Source: Ecdyonurus torrentis (lineage: Eukaryota; Arthropoda; Insecta; Ephemeroptera; Heptageniidae). From it: DNA of 64,000 nucleotides. Made by a program: the position numbers and the translations under genes. Numbering within the stretch: the stretch's first letter is position 1; the number at the start of each line of letters is the position of its first letter. Below the pieces are notes generated by a model. The model worked only from the letters and a program-made list of their open reading frames with translations, did no database searches and was not told the origin of the DNA. Shown here piece by piece: positions 36,203 through 49,839 of this stretch. The stretch covers positions 42,483,040 to 42,547,039 of the forward strand of contig OX439130.1 in NCBI GenBank assembly GCA_949318235.1, written 5' to 3'.

Positions 36203-37292
36203 TTAATCTAAGTCAAGTGTACACGTAACAATTTGTAAATAATATGTGTATGTAATGCTCAATGTCACCTTCCCAAATTTGTGATCAAATAATTAACCAA
36301 CTTCCCTTGTACCATAAAGTGTGTGATTTTTATCCTCAAAATACGTATGTGATTTTTAGCTTTGCTGTAATAAAGTATGTAAACTATAGAAAGAAATCGC
36401 CAAACATGGCCTAATTGTTTCTTATAAATCAATTTTTCATGCTGCCAATTTTAAACTTAATGTTGTGCATTCCATAAAATGATGAAACATTTCATTTTTA
36501 AGACAATCTGCATTTAATTTTTGTATATTTATCTACAATAAACTAGAAATGTTGTGTTTATAAATCCAACTTCAAGCAGATTATAAATGTTCCTTTTTTT
36601 TTTTTAAATGTACTTTATTTTTATTGGTCTGCTTTTGATTTTATAGGTAGTACAATATATTGTACATTTTTTTCTAATCTGTATCACAATTATGTATCCT
36701 ATACTTGCTCAAGTATTATTTATAAGTAAGTAAAACAATTATTTTTGAAATAAATACTTATATTGTAAAATATAAAATCTCTCAAACACAAATTTACTGT
36801 TCATATTTATGATCTCAGTCTTGCTATTTGCATTTAAAAATGAAATGATGATCTGGGATTATGGTATACTTTGTATCTCAGCTGTGTCAAAATTACTGCA
36901 AGTATAAAGGTCAATTCACATGGTGTTTTTAGTTTTGACACCATTGCCAATTTATCGTGAAACACTACATAACAAGTTCATTTTCTTCTTCTTCTTCTTC
37001 CCCTCTTCTTCACTATAATATGGAGTTAAATGGACAGTGAAACTATTTAAAACACATTGTAAATATACACCTTGATACCATATAGTACTAATAAACTATA
37101 CCTTGATTTCAAAGAATTAAAACATTTCTGCTTTCTGTAAATAAATTGCACTTTCATGTTTACTGTTGCGGAGACATACATAGCAGCCTTGTAAAAGTCA
37201 GTCTTGCTTTGCTCTAACTTTACACAGTACTTTACACTTTGCATCAGTACAGTATTGTCAACTTTCAAACTATTTGCACTTGATCAGTCAAA

Positions 37293-37297
<5 letters not shown>

Positions 37298-37337
<40 letters not shown>
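37298..37337. repeat. Poly(T) tract
   Basis: About 39 T in a row. Another of about 45 lies at 38393-38437. Confidence 0.95.
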
Positions 37338-37340
<3 letters not shown>

Positions 37341-38389
37341 TCAGGTTATTTATACATATTGAATCATTTAAAACTCACTTATAAAACATATCTGTTTGAC
37401 ACCTTTGGTACAGCTAAAATAAATACTTTTAAGATTTTTTCTATCCATTCTCTCTCTCTCTCTCTCTCTCTGTGTGTATTTAATGATAAAAGTGCCAAGT
37501 AGATGAAAGCAGTTGTAGTTTCATGTGCTGTTTTATCTCATTAAATGTGAGTCACTCGTTAATGATTTGATTGTGTAAGCTATCCATATGTAAAGTGTCC
37601 TTGGAGCTCACTACTCTCTTCAACTTGTTAACAAAATACAATATATTTTAGCATTAAATTTCTTTAAGTACAGTATTAGTATAGTGTAAAGTCCGTGTAA
37701 AGTTACATTCACAATTTCAGATTTGTCCTTTGAAAGTGTGCAGAATTTATCAAATTTTCCATATTTGTTTTTAACTTCAAATTTTGTCATTCATTACCAC
37801 TATAATTGTGTGGAGAAATAATGAAAATCTATAATCCATAATATCTATGATTGTGTTGCTTGTAGTGGTTTTCTCAAGACAGGCCTTATACATTTATTTT
37901 TCACAAACAACATAAATGTTGCTGCTTATAAGATAAAGAATATAAATAAGTACATATTCTTGAAAAAACACATTTATAAATTTTACATCAATTATCCAAC
38001 TACCTTGTTCAATGAAAGCGTTTTTAATTATTCACAATTCTGATTTTTTGCTTAACAAAATGTAGCTAGTTTATTTAAAGGACCGTAATACAAATTGTTA
38101 TGCCAATAATTGGGATACAGTATGTGAAAACATCTTTAAATTTAGCAAGATTCAATGTCTATGACAATGTAATTACAATTTCTATAGAAAAAAAAAAGTT
38201 TTGTTTTTCAACAAAACAAATGTTGTTTGCAACAATATTTCTGTGCATTTGTATGGAAAAATTTACACATGTGAATGATACATAAAAGGTATTGAAAAAG
38301 ATTCCATAATTAATTAACTCAATGCTAACTCAGGGTCTCAAATTATACAGAGCTTTTGTAAAGAAACATCAAAATACATTTTCTCTTTG

Positions 38390-38392
<3 letters not shown>

Positions 38393-38437
<45 letters not shown>
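38393..38437. repeat. Poly(T) tract, longest in the window
   Basis: About 45 T in a row. It could be the tail of a minus-strand retroposed insert, but no such body is recognisable beside it. Confidence 0.95.
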
Positions 38438-38440
<3 letters not shown>

Positions 38441-40251
38441 TTATTGGTAATATCCATTAAATCCACATATAGAATCCTGTGATTTTTTCAAATTAAAAAT
38501 TTGCAGTTATACATATTGTTATTGTTGATAATTCTTGTTAAAATTTGATACTCAATATCATGAGCTTATATGTAAGCCAAATTGTTGAATTTATGTATCT
38601 CGTCTAATTATTACATGATAATCAATAATATGTATTATGTAGCTAGGTGATATAGTAGTAAAACTCAATTTTGTGAGAAAGGTGTCTAAAAGAAACTAAA
38701 ATCAAATTTTACTCAATAAAAGTGACAGCTCACTCATGTATAATGTAATTAGTAGTAATAAGAGGTAGTAATTATAGTAAGATGACAGTAATTTATTTCA
38801 TTATTTTAGTGTTTGATTCTCAGAAAGAGAGCAACTTTATTATTTTCCCTGGATCTTGTTAAACAAAATTCTACATGCAACTCGTATAATATATTTTGTT
38901 GTAACCAAACTCAATTTGGTAGCCACCAAATTTAAATATCGCCAGCTGATTGATTAGATTCTGATTAGGTCGCAGTGCACTGATTGGATTAATTTTAACA
39001 TTGGTCATTTATATGACATCTCTGTACAGTATATAGAATCTGTCCTATAATTGATCAACTTTATCATGATTAAAATGGGCTACATAAATTTTCATTGTGT
39101 ATTTCAATTTTGAAATAGTTTCGTTTTCAAGAGTAACCTAAGAATAGAAGAAGTAGGTTTGTAAGTCTGTTATAATTTTTGTTAAAAGTACTAAAAACGC
39201 TTTTACAAATAAATCAATAAATAAAAAATGCGCAAAAATGTCTTTATAATACGACTTATAGTAGACTTGATGTTAAAAAATCAGAACCTGAATAACATGT
39301 TAATGTAGTGTAAATGTCTAGATAGAAATTAATGTGAAATTAATGTATGTATTGTAATTATAAATAAAATAAGTTAGCTGCTTGTAGATATTAAAACTTG
39401 TTGTATTATTTACCAAAACTGTACTCCACACTACCTTTTCATGATTATTTATTTACGACAAAAAGAAGCCAAAATATGAAAGACTTGAAAATTAATAATC
39501 ATGACCAATACAATATAATTATAATTGCAACTCATAACACAAATTTATCCAAATCTTACGCTTCCATATTGTTAACTATATGTAGTTTCATTATTGTGCT
39601 TTATCATGAAAACTGCACAAATTAAACATTTTATTTGAAAAACAAATTCAGAAGGTATGCGATGACTATATTTCACATTATATTTCACCTATATTGTAAT
39701 TAAAAGACTATATTTACGTAATAATTTTTAACTTGCAATAATAATATTAAGTGATCAATTCAAATTTAAAATGTTATACTGCGTTAAATATTACCAGAAT
39801 ATTACATTTGATTTATCAATATGAACAAACGTATATAGCTATAAACTGTTGGAATTTTATGCAGAAAAAAAGTTATTTATAAAAGAATACTTAATCATAA
39901 TGTATAGGGAAAAAAAGAGTACATATTATAATTGATAATTCAAATTACTGTATATGAAGAAAAACATGCTAATAAAAAAAATGTAGTACATCGCTTAGCA
40001 CATATGGTATGATTGGTTTAACTGGTATGGGTCTAGGCCACCGTAAGAGAGTAATTCCTAAGAAAAAAAAGTAGTTTTCAAGTCATGCAGTAGAAGTAAC
40101 ATCACCATAAGGATCTCTTTCACCTTTGCGTATAAAGAAAAAATAAGCAGCGACACGATGGGTTTTGTTTTATGTCAGTTGCTTAACATAGTAAGCTAGC
40201 GACTCGCGGCACAAAACATACGTACGTAATCGCGAGGTGCGCGCGGGGCGC

Positions 40252-40263
40252 GGGCAAAGGTCA
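40252..40263 (+). promoter_or_regulatory. DR1 nuclear-receptor-like site
   Basis: GGGCAAAGGTCA fits the DR1 pattern bound by HNF4 or RXR/USP-type receptors: a GGGCA half-site, one A spacer and a perfect AGGTCA. It lies in a GC-rich island (about 40195-40330) amid AT-rich DNA. No gene is attached to it. Confidence 0.35.
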
Positions 40264-43200
40264 TCGCAGAGATGGAAAGTGGTCCCACGTTCGCCAATTA
40301 TGTGGCAGGCTGTGTGGGAAAAGCTTGTATAATTATACTACTATAGCTTGTGTGTGCTTCGTCGTGATTCTTATTAAAACATGATGACTCCCAGAATACA
40401 CACGTAATACTTTTCATTATAGGATTTTCCATTATGAAATTTATTTAGGTAAATAATTTTTTTATCATAAAAAAATGGTAAAATTAGATAATTTAATTAT
40501 TTATGTCACAAAAAAGTGTATAAAAAATTAAAGTTTTTGTTTTTGCACTTCATGTGTTAATAAATTTGTGTTTGTATAAATAGTATTAAGTAATTTTTAA
40601 TTTTTCGTGACTTATAGCCACAGCTAGCTCTCTAATATAAACAAAAATCATTTAAATGTTTGATTTAAATATAAAAGATTCATTTGCATTAAAAAAAAAG
40701 TATGTGGAGGAAAAAAAAACACGTACTCATTGTATACATTTTTATCTTTAAAAAAATTGTAAAATTTTATTGTTTCTTATGCAATATGTTACAAGTATAA
40801 AATTGTTAAAATTATTGGCATGATTTTAGTGTTCTCGTAATAAGAAATAATGGTATTTTCCAGATATTTTTTTCGTCATCACTGATTTACATTTATAGCT
40901 GTAAGGAAATTTATAACAATTGCCAGACATGAATCTTTAAATTAGTCTATTTAACCTAGTTAAAATTTTTTTTTAATAATATAACGTGTATTACTTCAGT
41001 GGTTCTGTAATAAAAAGAATGTAACAAAAATTATTACTCATGAAATGCTCGAGTAAAAACAATAAAATATTTGGTAAAATATTAAGAGTGCAATCATGGT
41101 TGTTATTACTCTTGTCGTGTGATTTAATTTTATAACAATATAAATAATTCTGTAATACTCGTAATACAATTTGCTATACAAGTATACAAGTATCCATTCT
41201 TTAATTTTATGTGTTCAGTATATTATATGCATTTATTTTTAGTAAACATATTTAGCATTTTTATTATTATTAATATTATATTATCCTATGTAAAAAGAGC
41301 TAAATTATTATATAATGAATTATTTTTACTGCAAAGTGCAAAGGTAGTCTATATATAATATTCCAATTTTTGTATAATTTTATTAATTTCCCATTAATCG
41401 CGTCTCTCTCTCTCTCTCTTAATGTTTTATACCATTAACAAATTCAACACTGTATAGTTAAAAAAAATTAAAAAAAAACTATAATACTTATCACTTGTTA
41501 TAAATCTAATTTTTGTATGCATACTTTAGGCAAAATGATCCATATTAAAACTTCCTGTTGTCATTGAATAATAAGTTTAAAAACCGTTAACCTTATAGTC
41601 CAGACATTATTCTTATGGGCCTATACGGAAATAAGCACAAGTACAAAAAAAAAATGTCCCCTATATAAACTGTACTGCATGCCAAATATATAAGCACGGA
41701 AGTACTGTACATGTCTTACAATTATTATAATTCTTGATATCTTCTGGTTTAAAAAAAAAGAAAAAAATTTTTACTCGTATAAGTATTGAAGTTAGTGAGG
41801 ACAGGATCGAAGAGACGCCTTCAGCGTGTTGGATCACGGAACAACTTTTGCCCAAGGTTCGCGAACTCAAGGTCGGGTAAATCTTATTATATATTTATGG
41901 AGAATCGCTGCTTCTGATATACTTAAATTCTACGTAATATTGAACCAACTTGTTTTTTTATTAATAACTGGTGCGTGAATATTCTTTGAGTCCAAGTTTG
42001 GTTATAAAAAATAGATATATTACATTCTTATATACATATATGTGAGTAGACCCGCCCGATTTTAAAAGAGTAGGCAGAATATGAATATTTCTATAGCAAC
42101 TATCACCTTGCATTGCCCTCTGTATTTTTGGTCGCTCCTTCCTTATATTTTACAAACAAAGCAAAACTAAAAAAATGAAATAATTGGTTATATTAGTTTC
42201 GCTATATTTTACACCCGATATAAGAATTTAATGAGCATAATATATATAATATAACCACAGCCAAGAAACAAAGTAAAAAAAATTGTGTTTTCTGAAAAAC
42301 GAAAGTAAAAGAAAAAAAAATGTAGAAATTTTACAATTTTTAATTATAAATTTTATTCACTTCAAAAAGATTATTTATTACTTTATACTTATTGTAACGT
42401 TTCATGCAATCGTATGAATGTGACAGTTCAAAAGTATTTTCTCACTTTTTTGATATTTTCAACATGTTTCAAGTGTGTTGCAAGTTGATATGCGAGATTC
42501 GCATAATAAAATTTATTATGTGACGTTGCCAATTGGAAACTTTTTTTAATTCGTTCTGGACATGAAGTGTTTGTGGTGTGATGACTTTCCGCGCGTAATA
42601 TCGTCACCTTTTCTTATATCACGATTTTAAATCAGTTATTTGTACTGGCAAGAAAATTGCATTTCATATGCTTTAAATGTAGATTTCTATAAATTGTTAC
42701 GTTGTTCTCAAGGTCTCATTTAGAAAAGAATTAATCACAATAAAATAGAATTTTTTGTGACATTTTTATTATTTTTATTTATTTTACTATATTTTTCTAG
42801 AATATTCTAATTTTTTTTTCTATCATATTCTTAAAAATAGTCTTCAATTTTACCAAATAATTTTGTAATTTTCTTAATAAAAAAAATTCTTGATATCTGT
42901 AAATTTCTTCTTCAAAGTTAAAAAAGAAATTACAGTGTATATCGAGCAAAAATGTGAGATTGCAGCTCGACCTAGACGTGCTGCCGGTGTAAGTTTAGTA
43001 TTAGCATGCCGAAGTAAAAGGGAAAGGAGAAGTGGGAGGTGGTGATGGAGAGGGGCTGGCAGCGTGCCCGGGACGTGAACCCAGCTCCGCGTGCAGGTGA
43101 AAGTAACGCGTTTTTTTTACTTGCTCGCGACCTACCGCCATTTAAGCAGCACGAGCTGCACTCCCCTCATATATCTCAAGAAAAATTAATTACACTTCTT

Positions 43201-44209
43201 GTAATTAGATGATGGTAGATTAAGTTTTTAATTCATTTGTAAAATATCATTAATTCGACATCAGAAATATATTAATGAAGGTTTTAATTATTATTATTAT
43301 GACAGTAATTTAACGATGACATTCGAAGTAAACGGCAATGAAACTATCGAAAGCAATGATATATATTTAATGATCAGAAGGAGGAAAAAACTTGCAATTT
43401 GTTTCATGTAAAAAAAAAGTTGTCATGAGACTGCAAACAATTGAAATTTCAAAAATAAATAAATAAATACGTGACAACTTTTTGGAGTAAGAAATAATTT
43501 TACATAGCTTGCAATTTTTTTTCTTGCAATATAATGATTTCTTATGCAATTTTTTTGTCTGATCTAAGATCTTAAGTTCTATAATGCATATAAATTGCAG
43601 TAACTGTGTATATAATTATATTAAATGGGTCTTTTTTTGTATTGAGTCAGGGCCAACAGATTTAATTTAATCATGAAGAGTGTATAACCGTTGATCCTAA
43701 ATATTAATTATATCATTTTATGAATCAGAAAAAAATTAACGTATACAATTTTCATTCTAAATCGATCGTTCGGTTGTGCTTGAACATTAAAATGAAACTT
43801 CATTTTTCAATCCAATTAAATATATAACTGAAACATTAGTTTTCCATACTATTTCTCATAGGGAAAAACGATTGACCCTGAAGCATGTGCATATAATAAG
43901 TAAAGTTGCTATTAGAAAGAGAGACTATTATACTGATATAAAGTAAGTGGAAAGAAAGGCCTTTTACGAGTGAAGAATGATCTTGTTTCTCGAGTATAAA
44001 TAAAAAAAGTTGTTACGTGAAATTGAAATTTTTGCCTATACATTTTCTATTTTGTAATACACTACTTGCTTGAAAAATATTTGAAATATGTGATTGAAAA
44101 TCTTTAATGAAAAGTTAGTGAAAGAATTTTTACTTTACTTTTACTATATCCCCTCTGTGAAGACTCAATCTTGAATATATTTATGTTTGATATTTAAGGT
44201 GACGTGTTT

Positions 44210-44262
44210 GGAGTCTATGACCAGTGTTACTAATATATAGTAACATATTGGTCATAGACTCC
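44210..44262. repeat. 53-bp hairpin
   Basis: GGAGTCTATGACCAGTGTTA...CTAATATATAGTAACATATT...GGTCATAGACTCC. The outer 14 bases of each arm pair perfectly, and the rest pairs with one or two mismatches and a small TA-rich loop. Confidence 0.7.
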
Positions 44263-44528
44263 CCGATTAAAGTATACTTTAAATAAATGCCATTTTCATT
44301 AACTCCTTCATCTTCTACATAAGTTAAAATACTGACCCCTACCCAATCCCTTCATTCCTGTTATAATTTTTATTAAAATCATAGATAATTCTGAGAATTT
44401 TAAAATATAAAAAATTATTTCCAATTTTCCATGAACTAAATAATTACAAAATTAAGTATTATGTTTACTTCTGATATAACAATTTATGCAAGCACTTATG
44501 ACTGCACCTGTTAATACTGGGCAGAGTT

Positions 44529-44547
44529 GGGTTGGGTTGGGTTGGGG
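44529..44547 (+). promoter_or_regulatory. G-quadruplex motif (TTGGG repeats)
   Basis: Four G-runs (GGG, GGG, GGG, GGGG) are separated by TT, a textbook intramolecular quadruplex pattern. It lies about 190 bases upstream of the predicted Inr/DPE promoter at 44733-44766. The repeat unit also looks like a telomere variant, but only four units are present. Confidence 0.55.
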
Positions 44548-44732
44548 TGTGAACCATGATAATAAAACAGGCGCCACGAGAGAGTTGAAGGCGCGAGCGA
44601 ACGATTGAGCGAGCGCGGGGCGGGGATTTTTTTCTTTAACTCTCCTGAAGGCAGGTACTGGCTGGTAAAGCTATAGCAAGCAAGGTAAGGAAAGTCGAGT
44701 GACGGTGAAGTTTGGAGTTGAGTGAGTGTTAT

Positions 44733-44766
44733 TCAGTGCGCCATAGAGTGAGCAGGTGTAGAGATC
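44733..44766 (+). promoter_or_regulatory. Predicted Inr + DPE core promoter (TATA-less)
   Basis: TTCAGTG at 44732-44738 fits the arthropod initiator with A+1 at 44735. AGATC at 44762-44766 matches the downstream promoter element (RGWYV) at exactly +28 to +32. There is no TATA box. A GC-rich block (44568-44630, with GAGCGAGCGCGGGGCGGGG) stands upstream in otherwise AT-rich DNA. The exact spacing is the strongest argument; activity is inferred. Confidence 0.5.
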
Positions 44767-44823
44767 GTTTTAAGTTATATAGTGTTCGCCATGACAACCT
44801 AGTTAAGTGTGCAGAGAGTGCAG
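44735..44823 (+). ncRNA. Candidate noncoding first exon (5' UTR)
   Basis: The stretch from the predicted start to GTGCAG|GTAACT is 89 bases, of balanced composition unlike its surroundings, and ends at a good donor. It contains only a three-codon upstream frame (ATG ACA ACC TAG at 44791-44802). It could be the 5' exon of a gene whose coding exons lie beyond this window, or of a long noncoding RNA. I found no matching downstream exon up to 64000. Confidence 0.35.
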
Positions 44824-44970
44824 GTAACTTTTCAAAGATTAAGTTTCAAGTGACACGATCCAAAAATTAACAAAAGTGTTATTAGTGTTCCTCCTCGTTC
44901 AACGTACGCCTTGGATATTTGTTGATTTATTTTTTTAGGAGTTAAATTATTGGTAAGTTATTTTAATAAC

Positions 44971-44999
<29 letters not shown>
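44971..44999. repeat. Poly(A) tract
   Basis: About 29 A, 150 bases after the candidate noncoding exon. Similar runs of 20-35 A or T are at 1159-1180, 2511-2534, 8037-8066, 10968-10995, 20361-20387, 49217-49245, 53679-53705 and 63643-63676. Confidence 0.9.
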
Positions 45000-45001
<2 letters not shown>

Positions 45002-46510
45002 CGGGCAATTTTTAATTATTTATTTTTATTATGCATTTGCATTTATAGATTTTTCCCTATTATGTCTGTATTAAAAAATGAAAGTAAAACAAATATTGTA
45101 ATACCCTTAGAGGAAATTATTATTATTATAAAATTAGAAAACAACATTCATATGTATTATTTTCAAATGTCATGAAAATATCATAATATTAAAAAAATAT
45201 ATAAATTTATTATTATGTATAGTGGTTTTGTAGATTGAAAGAAAAAAAAAATAGAAAGCAATGAGAGAATTTCTTTCCAACTCAACTCGCAGAGGTTTTG
45301 GCCTTGTAGGGTTGTGTGTGTGATATTTCAACATAGACAAAAACAAAAGTGAGCACCGCAGGCCAATATAAAACCTCAGGTTGTGCATGATTTCAGAATA
45401 TTGTAAGATATTGATGATATTTAAATACTTGATTAAATACACGCTTCAAAATGTTTTCCTTATTAAAAATAAAAGTTTTACAAAGAAAAAAAATCTTGAT
45501 AAAAAAAAAACTTGATATTTAAAGCTGTCTTATTAAAAATTCTATATAACAATAATTGGAGTGCATGCATATGTTAATAATATATAATGGACCTACATTA
45601 TGGAATTGCCAAGATATTCAAGTATATATAATATAGAGAGTGGAGTGCTTTGGCTTTGGCCAGCGGCTTTGCAAGCAAGCAAGATATACAACGACTTTCT
45701 CATTGCCTTGCAACCTACCCAACTTTTTTTTTCTCTCTCTGTCTCTTTCTCTCTCACTCTATAAGATATTATAGCTTTTTAACATTTCATATTATAATAT
45801 AAATTTTCTACACTCTCAATATAATGATATAAAAATTAAATCTAAATAATTATATTATTATTATAAATAAGCGAAATTTTTTTTCTTCACGGTGTTGTAC
45901 GATATAATGAAATATTAATAAAAATATAAAACTTTCTTTCAATCATGGCAAGGCTTATATAAAAATCTAATAAGTTTTATACGTTGTTGTTGTTTTTTAC
46001 ATGTTTTTTTCTTTACTATTTTTTTTTATATACGACACGTATTTTTGATGTCATATAAATTTTGATTCCTAAATCAGTGAATAAACTAAAAAAAAAAAAA
46101 ATAATAAGGCAATAAATTTTTTCCAGTGTTTTGCTTTTTTTTTTTCTCTGGAAAAAAAAAACGAAAACAAATAAGGAAATTAAAAATGCTCGTATATCAA
46201 ATTTCATTTTCATGGGAAGATTGTCTTGGATCTTTGGTTTTAAAGCGTGACGTAGTACCGGGGGAGTTCATTACTCTTCTTGCACGGTGACCATTGTTGC
46301 AAACTCCTTACATTATACGTGGACATCAAATTGTCCTTGAATATCAAGTTGGCTGAACTCTTCTTTAGTTGAAATATTATTCATTCACTTTTATGTATTT
46401 TCCATGTAAATGTTGACACTTTTTTCCTTCAGAAAATTACTTGTATGAATTAACATAATATGGATACGGATTATCACTGCGTTAAACTTTTATTAAAAGC
46501 AATACTTTGT

Positions 46511-46513
<3 letters not shown>

Positions 46514-46593
<80 letters not shown>
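46514..46593. repeat. (TA)n microsatellite
   Basis: About 40 TA units. Confidence 0.97.
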
Positions 46594-46598
<5 letters not shown>

Positions 46599-47771
46599 AG
46601 AACTTTTGATTAAATTATGTAATAACAATAATATAAATAGATACAACTAAAATGACCTTGCGCTAATTTTGTTCTTTATAAATTTGGCACACAAATTGAT
46701 TTTTTTTTCATCTTTTTTCATTTATCATTTATATGTTTATATATATTACATATCTTAAAAATACATGATAATGATTATTTAACTCAAACTGGAAGATTAT
46801 AACACTAAAAGAAGATAGTAATGTAACACTAGTATATCAATGATGCAATATATTATAACTTGCTACATTATATAAAATATAACAAGAACTTGTTCTGAAG
46901 CTAGTCTGGTACTCCCACGCTATATTTGGCGCACACCTGTCTTCTCTCGCCTACACTTATTAGTTCACGTCCCTCTGGGGTCGAGTTCAATTGCCTTTGC
47001 TTTACAATTACACCCCTTTGGTCATGTCTGGGTCTCAGACATAACCGCAGGTATATACAAGTTTTTTTTTTTTCAGAGCACGACAAGATGAAAAAAAAAT
47101 TCTTTAAAACGACAGTGTAATTTATGTTTGCCATCTTTTATTATATACATGCTGTCCATGTTGGCATTAAACACAACTAATATTTTCTCCAGGATTTTAA
47201 AAGTAAAACTTATTTATCATCATGACTTTGCGTTTGCGTATAAGTTCAAACACGTAGTACATCAAACCCTCTTAAAGTATAGAAAAGGTATAATAAGATA
47301 AATCTATTTTTATTTTTAAAATTACTTTTTATTCAGTAATTCAATGATAAAAAAAAACAGTGCTTAAAATTGTTCTGTGGGGACTTCATTAAACAAATTT
47401 TCTTAATATTCAATAACATCTTTAAGTTTCTAAAAGCAACAACTTTTCATACATGCATATGTCAATCAATTTACAAAAAGAAAAGAAATTACAGTTCAAT
47501 AGCATCTATACAACGTTAACTAAAAAAAAAAGCTTCTTTAGTTTAATATGAAGCTACTTTAATCTTAATGTATGTTATTGAAGCTTTTTTAATGTACTAA
47601 AGAAAAAAAGAAGAAGTTGATATTACAGAAACCTAAATGCAAAAGTGAGTCACCATATAATATCATAACATTAGACGTTGGACCACAATAGTAACCACCA
47701 CAGTTGTTGCTGTAATTATTGTTATTGTATAACCAATATAACCATAATAGCTATAGTAATTTATAATACAG

Positions 47772-47885
<114 letters not shown>

Positions 47886-47977
47886 TTTCTGATGAACGTT
47901 CTTGTTATAAGTAGTATACGATAAAAATTGAATTTTAACAAAGAGGATATTACATGAAAGTAAATTTGTTATTACTG

Positions 47978-48077
<100 letters not shown>

Positions 48078-49214
48078 ATAACAACCTAAAAACATATTGG
48101 TATACTTATTTTTTTAATGTGCAGAAGATTAAATGAGTAAATGCGGGCAGTTACGAAATATTTTGATAATATTTTTTATTTTGTTTGAAATTAATTCTCT
48201 AGATGAGAAAGTAATTCTGGACTTCGCAATGCCCACTTTTGTGTTAGCGACTCAAGGATAACTACAAACACCACGACACACAATTCTTGGCATGACACTT
48301 TTTTTTTTAATACATTAAATCGAAGAGTAAATTTTTTTATTTTAAACATGCTATCATATTATTTAGGTGAAAACCTTGATAATATTCCATAACAGTCAAT
48401 ACATTTATATCAATATTGAATGTACACATTTAATATAAACTTGATTTTGTATTATATGTTACAAATTAGTTAACATAAAATTATATTCACGTTTATTATT
48501 AGGTTAAAAATATTCTATAAATTGGTGTCATTTATTTATAATATTATATGATCATTTTGCTACATTTTTCAATCTTTTTGTTTTTGCATAAATTAATTAA
48601 ATATAAAATTATATATCATATTGGTTAGAATAACTTAAACCTCATAAAACATAAACTTAAACACATAAAATCTTAGACTGTATTATTAAAATTTGTATTT
48701 TGATTTATTTTATGTGAAACAAAAACACCAAGATTTCCTTTTTCAATAAAATATATTTTTTACTAGGCTACTAGGATTTTAAATACAATATTCAATTCAC
48801 TGTCTTATAAAGTTATAGATATGTCCTAATAACCCGAATTTTGCCTTTAGCATTTAATGATTTATAAAAATAAAAAAAATGTAATAGTTTTCACTATTAT
48901 GTGTTATTTAATATAAAATTATTGTCTATATTTTTTGAAAATGAAAAAACCACAAATAAATTATTATATGAGTATTTATAGCTTTAGGGTTTTCTTTAAA
49001 ATTTATATGTATCAGTGTTATTTTGTAGGATGTTTGATTTTGGCCTAAATTGATAATACTGCAAATTTTACCATGTGATTCACTCAACCTTCACCTATAT
49101 GCACGCACTAAACTTTAAAATAACGTTCATAATAATTATTACAACCTTATAAGATGTGAATGAGTCTTTCAAATAATATATTATGAATGATCAAAATAAA
49201 AACTTTCTCTATAC

Positions 49215-49248
<34 letters not shown>

Positions 49249-49839
49249 TATTAATAATAATAAAATATACGTCACATCTTTAAAATGAATGAAACAGTGT
49301 AGCCACAAAAATTAATTAAACAAATTTTGTGTTATTTTATTTGTATCGTTGTTTCACGGTATAACAACTTTTTATGTCATGTATATTTAATTGAAATATT
49401 CTCTTATTAAATATAATTAATTATATATCAATTTAATAATTTATTATTTTTTTTAGATCACTTTTACTCTATAGTTGATATGAAAAAAAAAAAAAAATCG
49501 GAACAAAATAATGTGAACTCTAATTTACCTACATGAAATGTTGTTCATGACTTTGTATTACTTTATACTCACGGCCAAGGAAGTACATAATACTTCCCAT
49601 CGTCAAATAAATTACTCTTGTCTGTTGTGTACTGTACATAGAGTATGAGTTTACAATTCAAAAAATCTTTACAACATTAATTCCGTTGATACGGCATTTT
49701 TTATTAATTATTATTACTATTTTTTATTAAAAATTTCTTAACCAAAGTTTTATAATGTTAAATAACCATAAAAAAATTGTAACATAATAATATTTTAAAA
49801 TATTTTTAACTTCAGTTGTCCGCATTACACATTACAACT

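Larger units (their letters stand above)
36203..44520. other. Gene-free AT-rich region
   Basis: No coding exon is supported. It contains two long poly(T) tracts. GC-rich islands occur at 40195-40330 (with the DR1 site), 41790-41880 and 42955-43150 (CTCGACCTAGACGTGCTGCC, CGTGCCCGGGACGTGAACCC). The last includes donor-like sites and could be a noncoding exon or an enhancer. Confidence 0.55.

Noticed and set aside
44527..44547. Interstitial telomere (TTGGG)n
   Set aside because: Only four units, and the usual insect repeat is TTAGG; it is better described as a G-quadruplex motif.
46901..47134. Overlapping 77- and 64-codon frames on opposite strands in a GC-richer patch
   Set aside because: Neither shows a domain or start/splice context; GC-richer sequence gives long chance frames on both strands.
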